Source: Trichodelitschia bisporula
Lineage: Eukaryota > Ascomycota > Dothideomycetes > Phaeotrichales > Phaeotrichaceae
Assembly (NCBI GenBank): GCA_010356995.1
Contig: ML996704.1
Location: forward strand, 604,404-668,403
Reading direction: 5' to 3'
Length of the DNA: 64,000 bases
Shown: positions 10,701 to 22,364 of the stretch, piece by piece
Layout of the letters: each line of letters begins with the position of its first letter
Position numbering within the stretch: the first letter of the stretch is position 1
Notes under the pieces: model-generated
Databases searched by the model: none
Seen by the model: the letters and a program-made list of their open reading frames with translations, nothing else
What the model was told of the DNA's origin: nothing
Translations under genes and position numbers: made by a program

Positions 10701-13046
10701 GATGGTCCGAGTCGTCTGGTTCATGTGGTCCCAGCATTTCGAGAGAACAAGGAGTGCTTGGCCAGCAAATTCCGCAGATTTCGTGATGTTGTGCTCGAGA
10801 GGCAACGTTGATTTCTGCGCACCAGCGATCAGGAAAGAAAACCAGGTGGCCACACTGAGCTCCTCCCAACCGAGCGCCTGGAGTTTCGCGTGCGGGATAT
10901 TCCGCGTGAACATGAAGGGAATCGTTGAGGGTGGCAGAGGCATGTTAGGAGGGACTCTCGACCCACTCAAGTATTCTTTGATGTCTCGTAGGACCACAAG
11001 CCTCTGCTCTCCCGGTGCTGTAGAACCTGCCTTTGACGCTTCCTGATTGCTACTGATTGATGCGACAGCTGAGCCGAGCAGATCCTTGACGACGGAGCTA
11101 CTGAGAGCATCCGGGGCAGCTTGATCACATGCCCATTTCAGGAAGTCTTGCAGTTGTGCTTCATTGAGCGGCGTCGATTCGAGCACCTCCTTAATGTCCG
11201 GCACCGTGATTTCGCCTATCAAGCGCCGCTGATAAAGTTTGGTGATGAATCCGGCACCCTCGCTATTCATCAGAGTTGGTGGAATGACTGCGATTTCCTT
11301 CAAAAAGCTCAGAGGAAGATCCACAACCCGAGTTTTCTTGCTTGAGCGTACGCCTTTGGTGGACAAGACATCAATTGTGTTTGTGACTGAGCAATCCCAG
11401 AACGCTTCTTCAATAAGCTTTCCGACTATGGATGAGGGGGTCGATTCCTTGGAAAAGAATTGTCGACATATGTGCGAAGCTTGATCCAGAATCTCCTTGT
11501 CTTCATCCGTAATTACATCACGCTTGGTGGTGGCGAATGACGCCCGGACGCGTTTGTTCAGGGCACTCATCTCTCCAGCATACGCAATACGGCATGCTAT
11601 GCCGGCCACACGAAGCATCTCCGTATTCCAAGTTTTGACGTAGCGAGCATTCAGGTCAATACTCTCCCGTTCGACTGTAGGAATGACAGAGGGAGCTGAG
11701 ATGTGACAGAGTAGGCCAGTGGTCTGAGCTGTGGGGAACCCAATAAAGATTCGTCCGTTTTTGCTCGGCAGCACGGAGTGGAAGAGCTCGGAAGCTTTGG
11801 ACGCTGTGAGTCCAGAGAGCGTCGAGAGCGAGGCGGACGTTTCATCGTGCGACGCTGTCAATATCACGATGCGTGTGCTCTTTGGGGGAGGCTTCTTCGT
11901 GGCGCGCTCGAGCTCATGTGCGAAGGTTGAAGACACAGCCGCAAGTACGTTTACGGTGCTGATCCTCAGAAATACAGTGCCTCGTGATGTGGCTGACAGA
12001 GCATCATAGACCTCTTGCTCCTGCTTCCGCTCCGCCTCCTTTGCGGCCTTTTTTGCAGGGGTGGGGGCCGCTGCAAAAGCCTTCAAGCGTGAAAATACGG
12101 CTTTTATACCGGGAGTTGAGCTCTCATATTCTTCTGATGGCTGGCTTTGCGCAGCATTCTTTTGCAGGGACCAGCCGACCACATTCATCCACTCGGCATC
12201 GATTTGAGTGCTCTGTTGAGTGACTTCTGATATCTTCATCATTGCCTCCTTAGTCGACAGCTTGATGTCTCTCGGGAGTGGGATATTGACACCAGGCGCG
12301 CTCTTCTTAGAAAGTGACATGATCTTCCAGTCGTCGATGTGCAGGTCGATATTCTCCAGAGAGACGAACGTCAAGCTGGTGCACAGAAATTGGCACAGTG
12401 AGGCGAGGTCAGGGACAGGCGAAGTAAGGCTGCGGTAGTTGAGCACGAAGCAGGTTTCCTGTCGCGCGTGCTGTGCTGGAAGAATGCCCGATTTCGTGAA
12501 TAAGCTGTTGCCCTTCCATACAAAGGCCATAGTCTTGTCGCCGGAAATGACAAAAGGCTCCTCGCAATCAGCGAAGACACTGTAGAAACCGACGCCGAAA
12601 GCTCCGATTTTGGTCTCGTCGGGATTGCCCTCAGCAATACGCTTGAGACGCGTCCAGTCGCAGTCGTTGAAGACTTGGCCATCGTTGGAAACGGTTAGCC
12701 GGAATGTGGTGTGGTTGGTGAGCGTGTGCTGCAGGACATCGGACGGGTTTCCCGATGATGGTACTGGAATCGCTTTTGAAGGCAGTGTCTCAAATCTGAT
12801 GACAACCTTTTTCGCCGCAGCGTCGGCTGCATTTTGAATGAGTTCCCGAAGAGTGGTCCAGTCGCTGGAGTACCGGGCCAGCACCTTGTCTATGAGGGCA
12901 CGACTAGGATCTACGGTTAGACGGAGGAAGGGTTGACGCCGGTTTTGAGGTATTGCGACTCACGTGTTGACCGTCACGGCTTCCTCTTCCCCACTTGCAC
13001 CTATGGCCTGATCGCGCAGTCGCGCGAGATCCGACCAACTCGACAT
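7797..13046 (-). CDS. Giant sacsin-like GHKL ATPase, DUF3684 family
   Basis: Two exons (13046-12964, 12903-7797) give 1729 residues; the small first exon supplies MSSWSDLARLRDQ and is needed for a proper N terminus. Residues 47-140 hold the Hsp90/sacsin-type ATP fold: RELIQNAADA (E48, N52, D55), NDGQ at 101-104 and the glycine box IGAFGVGF at 127-134. A long conserved fungal middle (DUF3684) follows, then a Pro/Ser-rich disordered linker. The C-terminal domain ends in HELAHNLVEAHSAAH (from residue 1691), which fits an HEXXH zinc-metallopeptidase pattern with two more His. Sacsin-type proteins act as chaperone or scaffold ATPases; peptidase activity here is untested inference. Physiological role unknown. 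Confidence 0.9.
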
Positions 13047-14355
13047 GGTGGGTGAAGTTGATCGACAGTCGTTAGACGGCGCGGGGTCCCAAAGAATAAG
13101 GCTGGGTAGTAAATAGCGGGTGGTGATAGCGGTAGTGGTAACCCCGCGAACCCAGGAGACTTCTCCGTCCGGATTCAGTTACAAAGCCCACAGTATGGCT
13201 TGATGTGGCCTCGGTTCCACGGTGATCTATGTTTGGTGTGTTTTCATGCGATCCAGCGCTATGCAGAAATGGTGGCGGAGAAATGAACAGAACGATGACA
13301 AGGAGGAGCTCGAAGTGACCAGAGGGAGCTATTCACCGGCAGAACGCGGCGGCTTCTTTATAAGAGATTAGGGAGGCGAAATGCTACGGAAGCTGAAGCG
13401 GAGTTAAGACCTGAAGGCAAGAGTCGAGGAAGGTGAGAGAGTATGGTAGGCACGCGTACCTGAGAGTGTGGCGAAGCACATCATTTGTAGGATGGGGCCA
13501 AGGCTATGAGTGTTTTGCGTCGTATATGGCCGGCGACGGGCCAACTAAGGCTTGTCCGGGCTTTGGCTGTACAGTAGGCTGCAGTGGGTTGTGTTGTAAA
13601 GGTTGCATGAACATGTATGTTGCGGACCTATGATCGCGGCCAGTGGACCGAGCTCCACACCGAAAGGTGACGTTGATCGGGACGGCCGCCACCTTCCCGC
13701 CCCGGTCTGTGGCGCTCTCACCGTTTCCAGCTGTGGCGTCCCGTCGTCGGCAAGACTGTGAACGCCGACTTCACCGACCACGGTCAAAGAGGCTTTTAAA
13801 GCGATCGCTACATCCGTACTGTTGTTCGATTCAACGTGCGGATATTGGTTAAGTAAGACTCCTTTCACACCCACTCCGAAGAAAGCATACATGTACATCG
13901 CGTAACTTAAGTCTCATCAGGTAAGGCTGCAGGAAAACCTCGAGATTCGGGATCCGCTTGCAAGAACTCTTTTGTTCCGTCAGGCGGAATTTCCTACATC
14001 CCCAGATTCTGACAAAGGCTGGCGCTGAAGTACTGTGCAGCGCTAAGACTCTATTAAAGTTAGACGCGCGCTAAGCCTAAATGCCAGAGCCAAGCGCGCT
14101 TCACCCACACCCCTTGACCTCTGTGTCCTGCTGGTCGCCGAACATCAGTGTTAGGAGCCGACTTTGTGCTCCAAATCCCAATGCCATCAAAATCCCAGTC
14201 CGTTCCCGTTTTGCTTCGTGTGTCACACCACCTTCTCCTCCATCCATCATGGCTAACGGGCAAGCAGATAGTTTTGCGCGAGAGCTTGCAAAGGCGCAGG
14301 GCGCTGGTTGTGCGGTTCTCCACGCCGTCTATCCCCCCATGTTCACTTTCACAAC
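13047..14355. promoter_or_regulatory. Divergent promoter region, DUF3684 / TRS120
   Basis: 1309 bases between divergent genes, so it must hold both promoters. No open frame shows domain content or plausible splice signals. No tRNA or repeat was recognised. Confidence 0.5.
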
Positions 14356-17300
14356 ATGACTCACTCGCCTTTATCGCCATCACGTGTCAAGGTTGTAGCG
14401 CTTCCTGTCGGGAAGATCAGACGCTCCCGATTTACCACTTTTTTTGATGCCTTAACACGCGTCAATGAAGTACGGCTCGGCGACGTGAGCCCGGATCCAC
14501 GCCCGAATCGAAGTACGCTCGGCGTTGCCTGCGGTAGACGCCCGCTAACTACTGCAGACTTGTTTTCTCCTCAGGCATTTCCGGATGGCACTGTCTTTTA
14601 CGAGTTTGCTACGGCGGTGCCACCCCAATCTCACCTTCAGCTGTCTCCATTTGAGATCTTTCGTGAACCTCTCGTCATCATCGGTATTGGAGATGCAGCG
14701 GAGTATCGCGATGAGAGCTCGTCAACAGGTGTAGATGCTCCAGAAGAAGGCGCATCCAGCTATTTGGGCGAATTCGAGGCTGCGATAGCCAGTCTCAAGG
14801 AAGAGTATGCTCGTGTGCCTTTGCATAAGGTGATCCTCTTCGACTTCAAGCCATCTGTTCCGGTCACACCGCTCCCGGAGGATGTTATGTCTGTTCCACC
14901 ACAGCAGCAATGGAAAACGACTACGATAAAGACCTTGATGTGCGACGTCACGTCTGCATTGCTCGGCGAAATGACAACTCTTGCCCAGTCTATAAAAGGC
15001 CTGCCCACAGTAGCTTCGCCCTCCGCACCACAGTACAATGGCCCTGGATTTAGGCTACACGAGGATCTTGCACCTTTGAGCCGCAGCAATTCTGGAGGTG
15101 GCATCAGCCGCTCGGGCTCACCTGCAGACGGGTTCCAGGCGCATCGCATGTCCATGCCGGTGTTGCCTTCGTCAAATTTCGCATCTGGAGGCGACTCACC
15201 GACACCTGAAAGTGGATATCACACTCCGCCAGCGAAGACCTTTGATGAGATTGCCAGCAACGAGCAGGGACTTGCAGGACTCAAAGGCTCGAGAGCCCTT
15301 CCGGCGAACCAGTCACGGGACCCGAGTCGGGATCGAGTATCGGTGCACGGGTTCGGTCCAGGGAGTATCAACGAGCGGAATCGTAACAAGGGAAAATGCC
15401 GAGTAGGAATCGTCATTGGGTCGCTGTACCTCCAGGCGGGGAGGTGGCATGACGCGTTTCGGGACCTCGCCGACGGGGCTGTGAAGGCTCGATCGTATAG
15501 CGATCATTTGTGGCAGGCGAAGTCGCTGGAGAATCTCATGAGTTGCATGCTTTTGCTTGCGTGGTCTGGAGCCACCTTCGAGGTTTGTCTTCCCTACTCT
15601 TGTCTTTTGCTATACTGACAGTTCTAGATCCCACCAGTGTGCTATCCCGTTCCAGAAAGACCATCAAGCTCAAAATCGGGGTCATCTGTGCCCCAAAGTC
15701 CCCCGCCTGACCCAGCACTTGCCTCCAGGCCACATACCGATCTCCTCCGAGAATTGCGGAATCTCCTCCCCGACATGATAAATATGATCATCAGCATCTA
15801 CGCGCGTTCCGGCAACTTCTCGGGCGAACCTGTTCCTCAGCTTGTGTTCTCCGAGTTCGTCATCCGCTCCGCCAAAATTCTGACTGCAATCAATCTTGCA
15901 GGGGGTGTTCTGAGCAAAGATGTTCTCCAGCATGTTGTTAGGGATACCCCTTTAGAGGCATACGTACCCGACCTCTCCATCACTAGGGCAAGCATCCACC
16001 CATCAAGATCATCGATAGCCGACCTTCTTCTTCGGGCTATTCCGGAATCGTCTGAGCAATCGGGAATAACGCCACTGGACCAAGTCCTTGTTCTGGCTGG
16101 CATAGCATCTGCGTTTTCCACACTCGGATTCCAGCGCAAGAAGGCAATGCTGATGAAGGAATACCTTTCAGCGCTAACACAGGCGCTAGTACAGGCGAAA
16201 AAGCAGAGCGCCGCGGAAGCTGGAATCCACCCCTCTGCTAATCTGACAGCTGCTGCTACCGCACTAGCTGGAGAAGCCGAAAGTGGCATCGAGGAAGTCC
16301 TCAATCTATTATGCCAGGTCTATGGTATCCCGGAGTCGAAATGGTCCCGCTCCATCGGCTCAGATGCCTTGCTGCAAGATCCATCCGAACCTTCCGGTAG
16401 GCAAGAAGCTACAATCCATAAGCCCGCCCCGCTACCGGAGCAGCTTGTCGGCAACTTCGTCCTACGCTTCTTCGGCAGCATAAATGTGAAGACCGATGTG
16501 TTGAAGACATGCATTGAGCTTTGTGAGGCCCTACCCGATTTTCACGGCATCTTGCACTACACGTCGGCACTGCTGCGCACTGCCGGACCGGGGATTGCGC
16601 CGAGCACGGATACGAGTGACGTTCTCGTCACACTATCTAAGGAGGAACAGATTCTGCTCGCGAACAGAATCACAAAGACCGTTGCCGATGGCAGAGCTCT
16701 GGGTTTGCGCGTCGAAGCTGAATACTGGGACGAGTTCCTTGTCCGAGGAATCTACCTTGTCAGGCCGGAACAACCGCTCGTCTTGCATCCTCACCGGAGA
16801 TCAGACGCCGAGATCCAGAAGAAGGCCGAGAAGCGTGGTCCCTTCATCCACAACCCCTTTCTGGAGAAGAGAGAAGCCAAGGCTGAAAATCTGCTGGTCG
16901 CTGGGGATACAAGCGAGTTCGTAGTCTTGCTCCAAAACCCTTACGATTTCGACGTCGACATAGAGCACATCAAGCTCATCGCCGAAGATGAGTGTTTTGC
17001 ATCCGCTCAGAACCTAGCTTTGAAGCCGTACCGCACGCAGAGCTTCTCGGTATCGGGTATCGTATCGAAGACAGGAGAGTTATTCATCGATAGCTGTACC
17101 GTCAAGGTTAAGGGATGCCGTGAGCGGAGCTTTCCCATCTTCAGCGAACCGTGGGCACCGCAGAGCGATATTAAGCTGAAAAGCGTCGGCCTCCTCAAAG
17201 CCCAGCATCCTCCCGCTTCTCGCCCAACCTCTGACGCATCCATTTTTGGGCGTCAGACTCCTGCACGCTCATTCCCAATCCCCTCTACTGTCTCGCTGGC

Positions 17301-18705
17301 CGTCATACCAGCGCAGCCCTCCGTCACCGTCTCTAAGATTTCGCTTCCCCAATCAGCTCTTATGCTGCTCGAAGGCGAACAACAAACATTCGCCGTCTCA
17401 TTCCAAAATACATCGACGACCCCTGCCGACTTCATATACATCTCATTCCGCGATTCGGTCTCAACCGCAATCCAAGAAGCGCTCACGAACAAAACCCTGT
17501 CACCCGCCGAACTCTACGAGCTCGAATACCAACTCACAAAGAACCCAGCCATCCGCCTCCGCGATAACGCACCCGAATCTATCGCACCGGGCGCGACAGA
17601 GACGTTTACCTTTGAAGTCGTAGGCAAGCCGGGCCTCATCACAGCAGAAATCCAGCTCGATTACGCGCACCTAAGCACGCCTCACACGAAAAACCGAGGC
17701 AATTTCTTCTCGCGAAGCGTCTCTGTCCCAATCGCCATAACCGTCAACGCAGCCATCCAACTCCACCGGCTCGAAATCGTGCCCGTCGCCAGCGAATTCT
17801 CCTGGAAGGGGCTGGAGGGGATACACCCCTTTTACCGCTCACCGGTGGAAGAAAGCTGCCTCCTCCTCGTCGATCTGCGCAATTCCTGGCCGGAGCCCCT
17901 GGATGTGTGTCTCCACATCCGCTCTGGCGTCGCCGTCGATAACGAGCGCTCCTCCAGTGCAGAAATCATTGCACCAGGCCACACGGTGCGCTTCGCTCTG
18001 CAGCTTCCCAAAATCCACCTCGCCAATCCCTACGCGCGGATCAATTCGCTCAACGAGCGGCAATTCGTCGTCAGCAGCACTGGCCTCAGCCTCACAGCGG
18101 AGCGCTCCCACCGGGAGGTCTTCTGGTTCCGCGAAGAGCTGCTGCGGATGCTAAGCGGGGACTACATGGTTGAAGGGGAAGCAGGCGCGCCCATCCGGTC
18201 CGGAGAAATCGACTTCCGCAGCGTAGTAAGGCTCAATCCGCGCATGGTGGATGTGCTCCGCCTGCCGGATGTCGCGGTGAAAATGAGCGTGTCTGGCGAT
18301 GGAGTCAGGGAGAAGGGCGGCGCGTGGAGCGTCCCGGTCGATGGGTTCGTAACCCTGAGAGTTGAGCTGCGGAATCGGGCAAATGAGGCGATTCATCCGC
18401 TGCTGAGGCTGAGGCCTGCCGTTGCGCATCAGCCGCCTGAGGTGGCGCTGGAGCTGGGGAAGAGGTTTGCTTGGAGTGGGGTTTTGCAAAGTGTTTTGCC
18501 GCCTGTGGAGCCTGGGGGGGTGGAGGTGGTTGAGCTGGGGATTTGTGCGCTTGCTGCTGGGGAGTATGAGATCGGCGCTGTGGTGGAGGAGGTTGTGGCT
18601 AGGGCGGTGGAGCAGGGTGATGATGTGGATCCTGTTGCCCTGTCGGCGGGGAGGGGGAAGTGGGTTTTCGGGAGGGCGTGCCGAATCGTTGCGATAGAGG
18701 GCTAG
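14356..18705 (+). CDS. TRS120: TRAPPII complex subunit Trs120 (TRAPPC9, HypA)
   Basis: Three exons (14356-14512, 14558-15582, 15628-18705) give 1419 residues, the usual length. The N terminus reads RVKVVALPVGKIRRSRF, then RPNRNLFSPQAFPDG across the first intron, both typical of Trs120/HypA. The central part has an alpha-solenoid-like stretch with RWHDAFRDL and LPDMINMI. The C-terminal half is beta-sandwich-like (Ig-like TRAPPC9 region). TRAPPII is the exchange factor for Ypt31/Rab11 at the late Golgi; in Aspergillus the orthologue HypA is needed for normal hyphal growth. The first intron is 45 bases, a multiple of three without a stop, so a naive frame reads straight through it; family alignment shows it must be removed. 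Start at ATG 14356 fits the family. Confidence 0.93.
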
Positions 18706-19111
18706 GGGTGTTTCCTCGGGTTGGATGGGGGTAAACTTCATGATGCAGGGTATTCCAGAGACTTTGCGGACAGCAAATTCGTGTCCATATGTACATCGGC
18801 TACTGGCTGTTAGCTTGTTGCGAGCGCTGATAGCCAGCTTGACGCATTGCGGGAGCCTCTATGGGCTCGAATCATGTAAAGCAACGAGATTCAACGATCT
18901 GCTACAGTCCAAAGAAGTAAACCAGTTCCGTAGAGTTCCAAAATCCAAATCCAATGAGTATCTCTCGTTCCAGAAATAATCCCGTCACCACGATCCATAT
19001 GTGGCGCACCCCCATCGCACCGCCACACCAAATCTCCGCGCCACATCCGCGCCAAACCTCACCTCCAACTTATCACCACCATCACAACCTCCCCCCTCAA
19101 TACCCATCACA
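18706..19111. other. Intergenic, 406 bases (EMC7 promoter)
   Basis: Between TRS120 and EMC7 on the same strand. A pyrimidine- and A/C-rich leader (about 19020-19110) precedes the EMC7 ATG. No additional gene recognised. Confidence 0.55.
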
Positions 19112-19900
19112 ATGCGTCTATCCACCCTCCTCCTCGCCCCCGCGGCCCTCGCCGCCCACCTAACCATCCAACCCACCCCGCTCCCCGCCACCGTCCCCCC
19201 CTCCACGCACGCCACCCTCCTCGGGCCTTCGTCCTACACCGCGCCGCTCACGCGCACCGGATTCTTCGTTTTCGCCAACGTGTCCTCCGGCTCATATCTG
19301 CTCACGCTGCACTCGCGCGCCTTCACCGCCGAAACAATCCGCATCGACGTCGGTCCGCCGAGCGCAGATGCGCGCGGCCTGCAACGCGTGGAGGCGTGGG
19401 CTGTGGGCCTGGGCAGGGAGTGGGAGGCTAAGGGGGCGGGACGGGGGGCGGGTGACGGGTATGCGCGGGTGGAAGTCAAGACGGGTGGGCCGAGGGTGGT
19501 GTTTGCTGAGAGGCAGAGCTGTGAGTTGATTGTTGTGGGGTTGGGGAAGGGAGGCTAATGAGAGGGCAGTTTCGGTGTTGAGTCTGTTTAAGAATCCGAT
19601 GATTATTATGGCGGTTGTGAGTTTGGGACTTGTGGTGGGGACGCCGTATTTGCTTGAGAATAGTGAGTAGCTTGGGTTGGGGGTACAATGGCTACTGATG
19701 GTGTTATAGTGGACCCTGAGTCTCGCGCTGAGTTCGAGGAGATGCAGCGGAAGAGTCCGCTTGCTGCGGCGACGAATCCCTCCGCGTTACAGAACTTTGA
19801 TCTTGCCTCTTGGATGGCGGGGAAGACGGATGAGCCCGCGGCTGCGGCTCCGGCGCCGAAGCAGATTGGGGGAGGGAAGCAAGGGAAGAAGAGGGCTTGA
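19112..19900 (+). CDS. EMC7: ER membrane protein complex subunit 7
   Basis: Three exons (19112-19520, 19570-19662, 19710-19900) give 230 residues. Signal peptide (residues 1-15, LSTLLLAPAALAAH), a lumenal beta-sandwich of the EMC7/DUF2012 type with GFFVFANVSSGSYLL and a following HSRAF strand, a single membrane segment after LFKNPM (IIMAVVSLGLVVGTPYLLEN), and a cytosolic tail starting MDPESRAEFEEMQ that ends in Lys/Arg. EMC inserts tail-anchored and multi-pass membrane proteins into the ER; EMC7 is a lumenal/peripheral subunit (Sop4 in yeast). Introns are 49 and 47 bases. Two of the three exons are short and the tail is easily missed by gene finders. Confidence 0.92.
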
Positions 19901-20120
19901 GGTTAGATTCATTGGGGGCAGGATGAGTTCATGTGTGAGTATGTTGACTGGCGCGTTTACGTAGAAGAATAGTGAATAGTACAAATCTCCGCGCCTGCTT
20001 GCCTGCGCATCATGTCTATCTTGCCCCCCGTGGCCCCCGTGGCCTGTTGCCATCAACTCGTGCTGCGTCCCATACGCCGTGAACGCCGCCTAAAAGACCA
20101 GACGCCTTGTGGTGTGCTTC

Positions 20121-22011
20121 TTACTCCAGCTTTCGCCCAATCTCATACGCCAGCCAACCCCCATCCGAATACTCCATAATAACCCGCCATCTCCTCGGAC
20201 TCCTTCCATCCCACTCTTCCTGCAAGCTCCCCTGCAATGGCCCAACCGCCATACCAACCATCCACGCCTCGGGCCTCTGCCCGGCCTCTTCCTGGGACTT
20301 GAGCGGGAGAATCCAGTCCAGCCGCTTGAAGAAAGTGCCATCTTCCGCCTTCCCCAGCGCCCACAGACCGACGCGCCCACTCGGGTTGCCCACGAGGAGA
20401 ATACCGAGCTCAGAGATGCAGGCTTGGAAAGGCAGACGCTGCATGTGCGCGTTTAGCGTGGGTTCGCCATCCGGGTAGTCGTCATCGGGAGGCAGATACT
20501 CGACCTGCGCCAGGGGGTTGTGGTATTGGACAATCGGTGAGGTATTTGCCCGGAGTTGCGACGGAGATTGGAGGAGGAACGTATCGCCGTCACTGGATAC
20601 GAAAATGGGCACGCGCGGCGGCTGGGTTGGGTGGCTCCCTATGGGCCTGACGCAACCTACGTGCAGTTTTTTATGACTAGGGCAAGTCAGCGCAGACCAT
20701 GCGCAGTCATGCCGTAGTTAGAATGAGAAGGATTAGGTCAGCGTTACACGTACGTCACGAACTCCCTACTATGCTCCCAGAGGTGCGACGCGCTGAACGT
20801 GAACGGATTCCGGCTTGACCCGCGCCATTCGGAGTACTCCTTCACTTGGTCCGGGTTCAACGAGTAGCGGTTGGTTCCTGGGTAGAGCCCGTGAGACGAC
20901 TTTGTGATCTTATGAGAGGTTGAAGAGTCGGGCACGAAATGCCGAAAGACCGATGCGTTCCAGTCAACACCGCGCGGCGGATGAAAACCCGGCGTGGGGA
21001 TGAAGGCTCTAGGGTCGAGAAACGCAATGCTCCAGACTGAATGCGACAAAACTGGACAGTCGCAGACCTGATCGGGGCAGAACCATACGTATTTGTGATC
21101 AACTGGTGTCCCAGAACCCGAATGCAAGTCCCACATGAAGAAGCGTCCCAGGATGTCACCTGCCATCAGGTATTGCCCATATGGGTCGTCAGGGGTGTTG
21201 CAGAAGGCGATTGCGGGTATGTTGTCGCCGACGCGGCCGAGCCGAACGATTTCATCCCGAGGACGGTCCACCAATAGGAGCTTGAAGTCTGAGGGCGAAT
21301 GTTCTTTTAAGGAGAGGCCGAGGGAGAAAACTGTCACATGGGTAGTGTTTGAGCTGACGGCAATTTTCCGCGCTCGGGTATGAACTGCAATCCCCCACGC
21401 GCTCATGCCGACGTTACGACAGAAGAACGGCTTGAGCCAGGCCGACCTGTTACGGCGCGACATATCCCGGACCATTTCATGCTGGATGCAATGAGTGTAT
21501 AAGGCCATGACGTCGCCATTGTCACAAGTGACAATGAGAACCTCTATGTTGCCCAGGAAGGTCACGACCAAGTGGTTGATGAAGTCGCGACCGTCATCGT
21601 ACTGCAAAAGCCAATCCGGGGATTTTGGCAGAAGGATACGCAGCAGCGGAACCTTGGGAAGTGTCTGCTCCGGATAGTTGGGTTGGTAAACGAGTATCAA
21701 GTGACCTTCTGCTAGAAAGTAAAGGTTGTAGACATGGGACAGGGCAGTCTGGTAGACGTTAGCGGCACAATCCGCGCATAGGGAGACACGACGTTCGAGA
21801 TTCAACCGCCAAGGTTTATATAACGGCTTAAATGAGCGATCTCCGGCTTTTAGAGGACGAGGAAACTGAATGGTATCAGCTGCTGATGCGAATACCAGGC
21901 CTCTTTGATACTCACCCGCTCAGAGCCCTTTTGCGCACCCACGGGCTTCACCCACACCTCCTTGCAGCGTAAAGCCTCCTGGTCCAAATTCCGGGGAGTT
22001 GCCTTTGGCAT
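20121..22011 (-). CDS. CRT10: CRT10-family protein
   Basis: Three exons (22011-21916, 21865-20754, 20646-20121) give 577 residues. Recognised by family motifs LSHVYNLYFLAEGHLILVY, the Asp-Asn-Gly-Asp-Val strand after LIVTC, NVGMSAWGIAVH and the late ISELGILLVGNPSGRVG. The repeated short hydrophobic strands suggest a WD40-like propeller. In yeast Crt10 influences transcription of ribonucleotide reductase genes; in filamentous fungi the role is untested. An in-frame TAG lies three codons before the chosen ATG. The last intron (20753-20647, 107 bases) ends GTCAG; an AG slightly upstream would break the frame. Downstream of CENP-I on the same strand. Confidence 0.85.
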
Positions 22012-22364
22012 GTCGAATTCTACGCCCTTAAAGTCATTAAAAGAATTGCTGAGTAGATACGTTGTAGGAAGAAAGATGAGCGCCCGGTGGGCTTGAGATG
22101 TTAGTGGTCACTGTCACGTGATACCTATGCTCCCTCCCACGATGGTTGATGAACTTGGGTTGAGGTTTGGCAAGAAACGGGAAAGGCAAGGGAGAAGGCA
22201 GTTTTGATGAGGAAAGCTTCATTGCACCAGCGGTAATGACCTAATTAAGAGGTGGACCATAATTGCCCACTTTCCCCATGTTCCACAGCGCATGGAGCAC
22301 AAAAAAAAAAAGACCTGTCGCATTCAAACGTATACGAGCGACAAACTCCTGACTAACCAAGGGG
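22012..22364. other. Intergenic, 353 bases, with A-run
   Basis: Between the 3' end of the CENP-I gene and the 5' end of the CRT10 gene. It holds an 11-A run near 22301. No gene recognised. Confidence 0.55.
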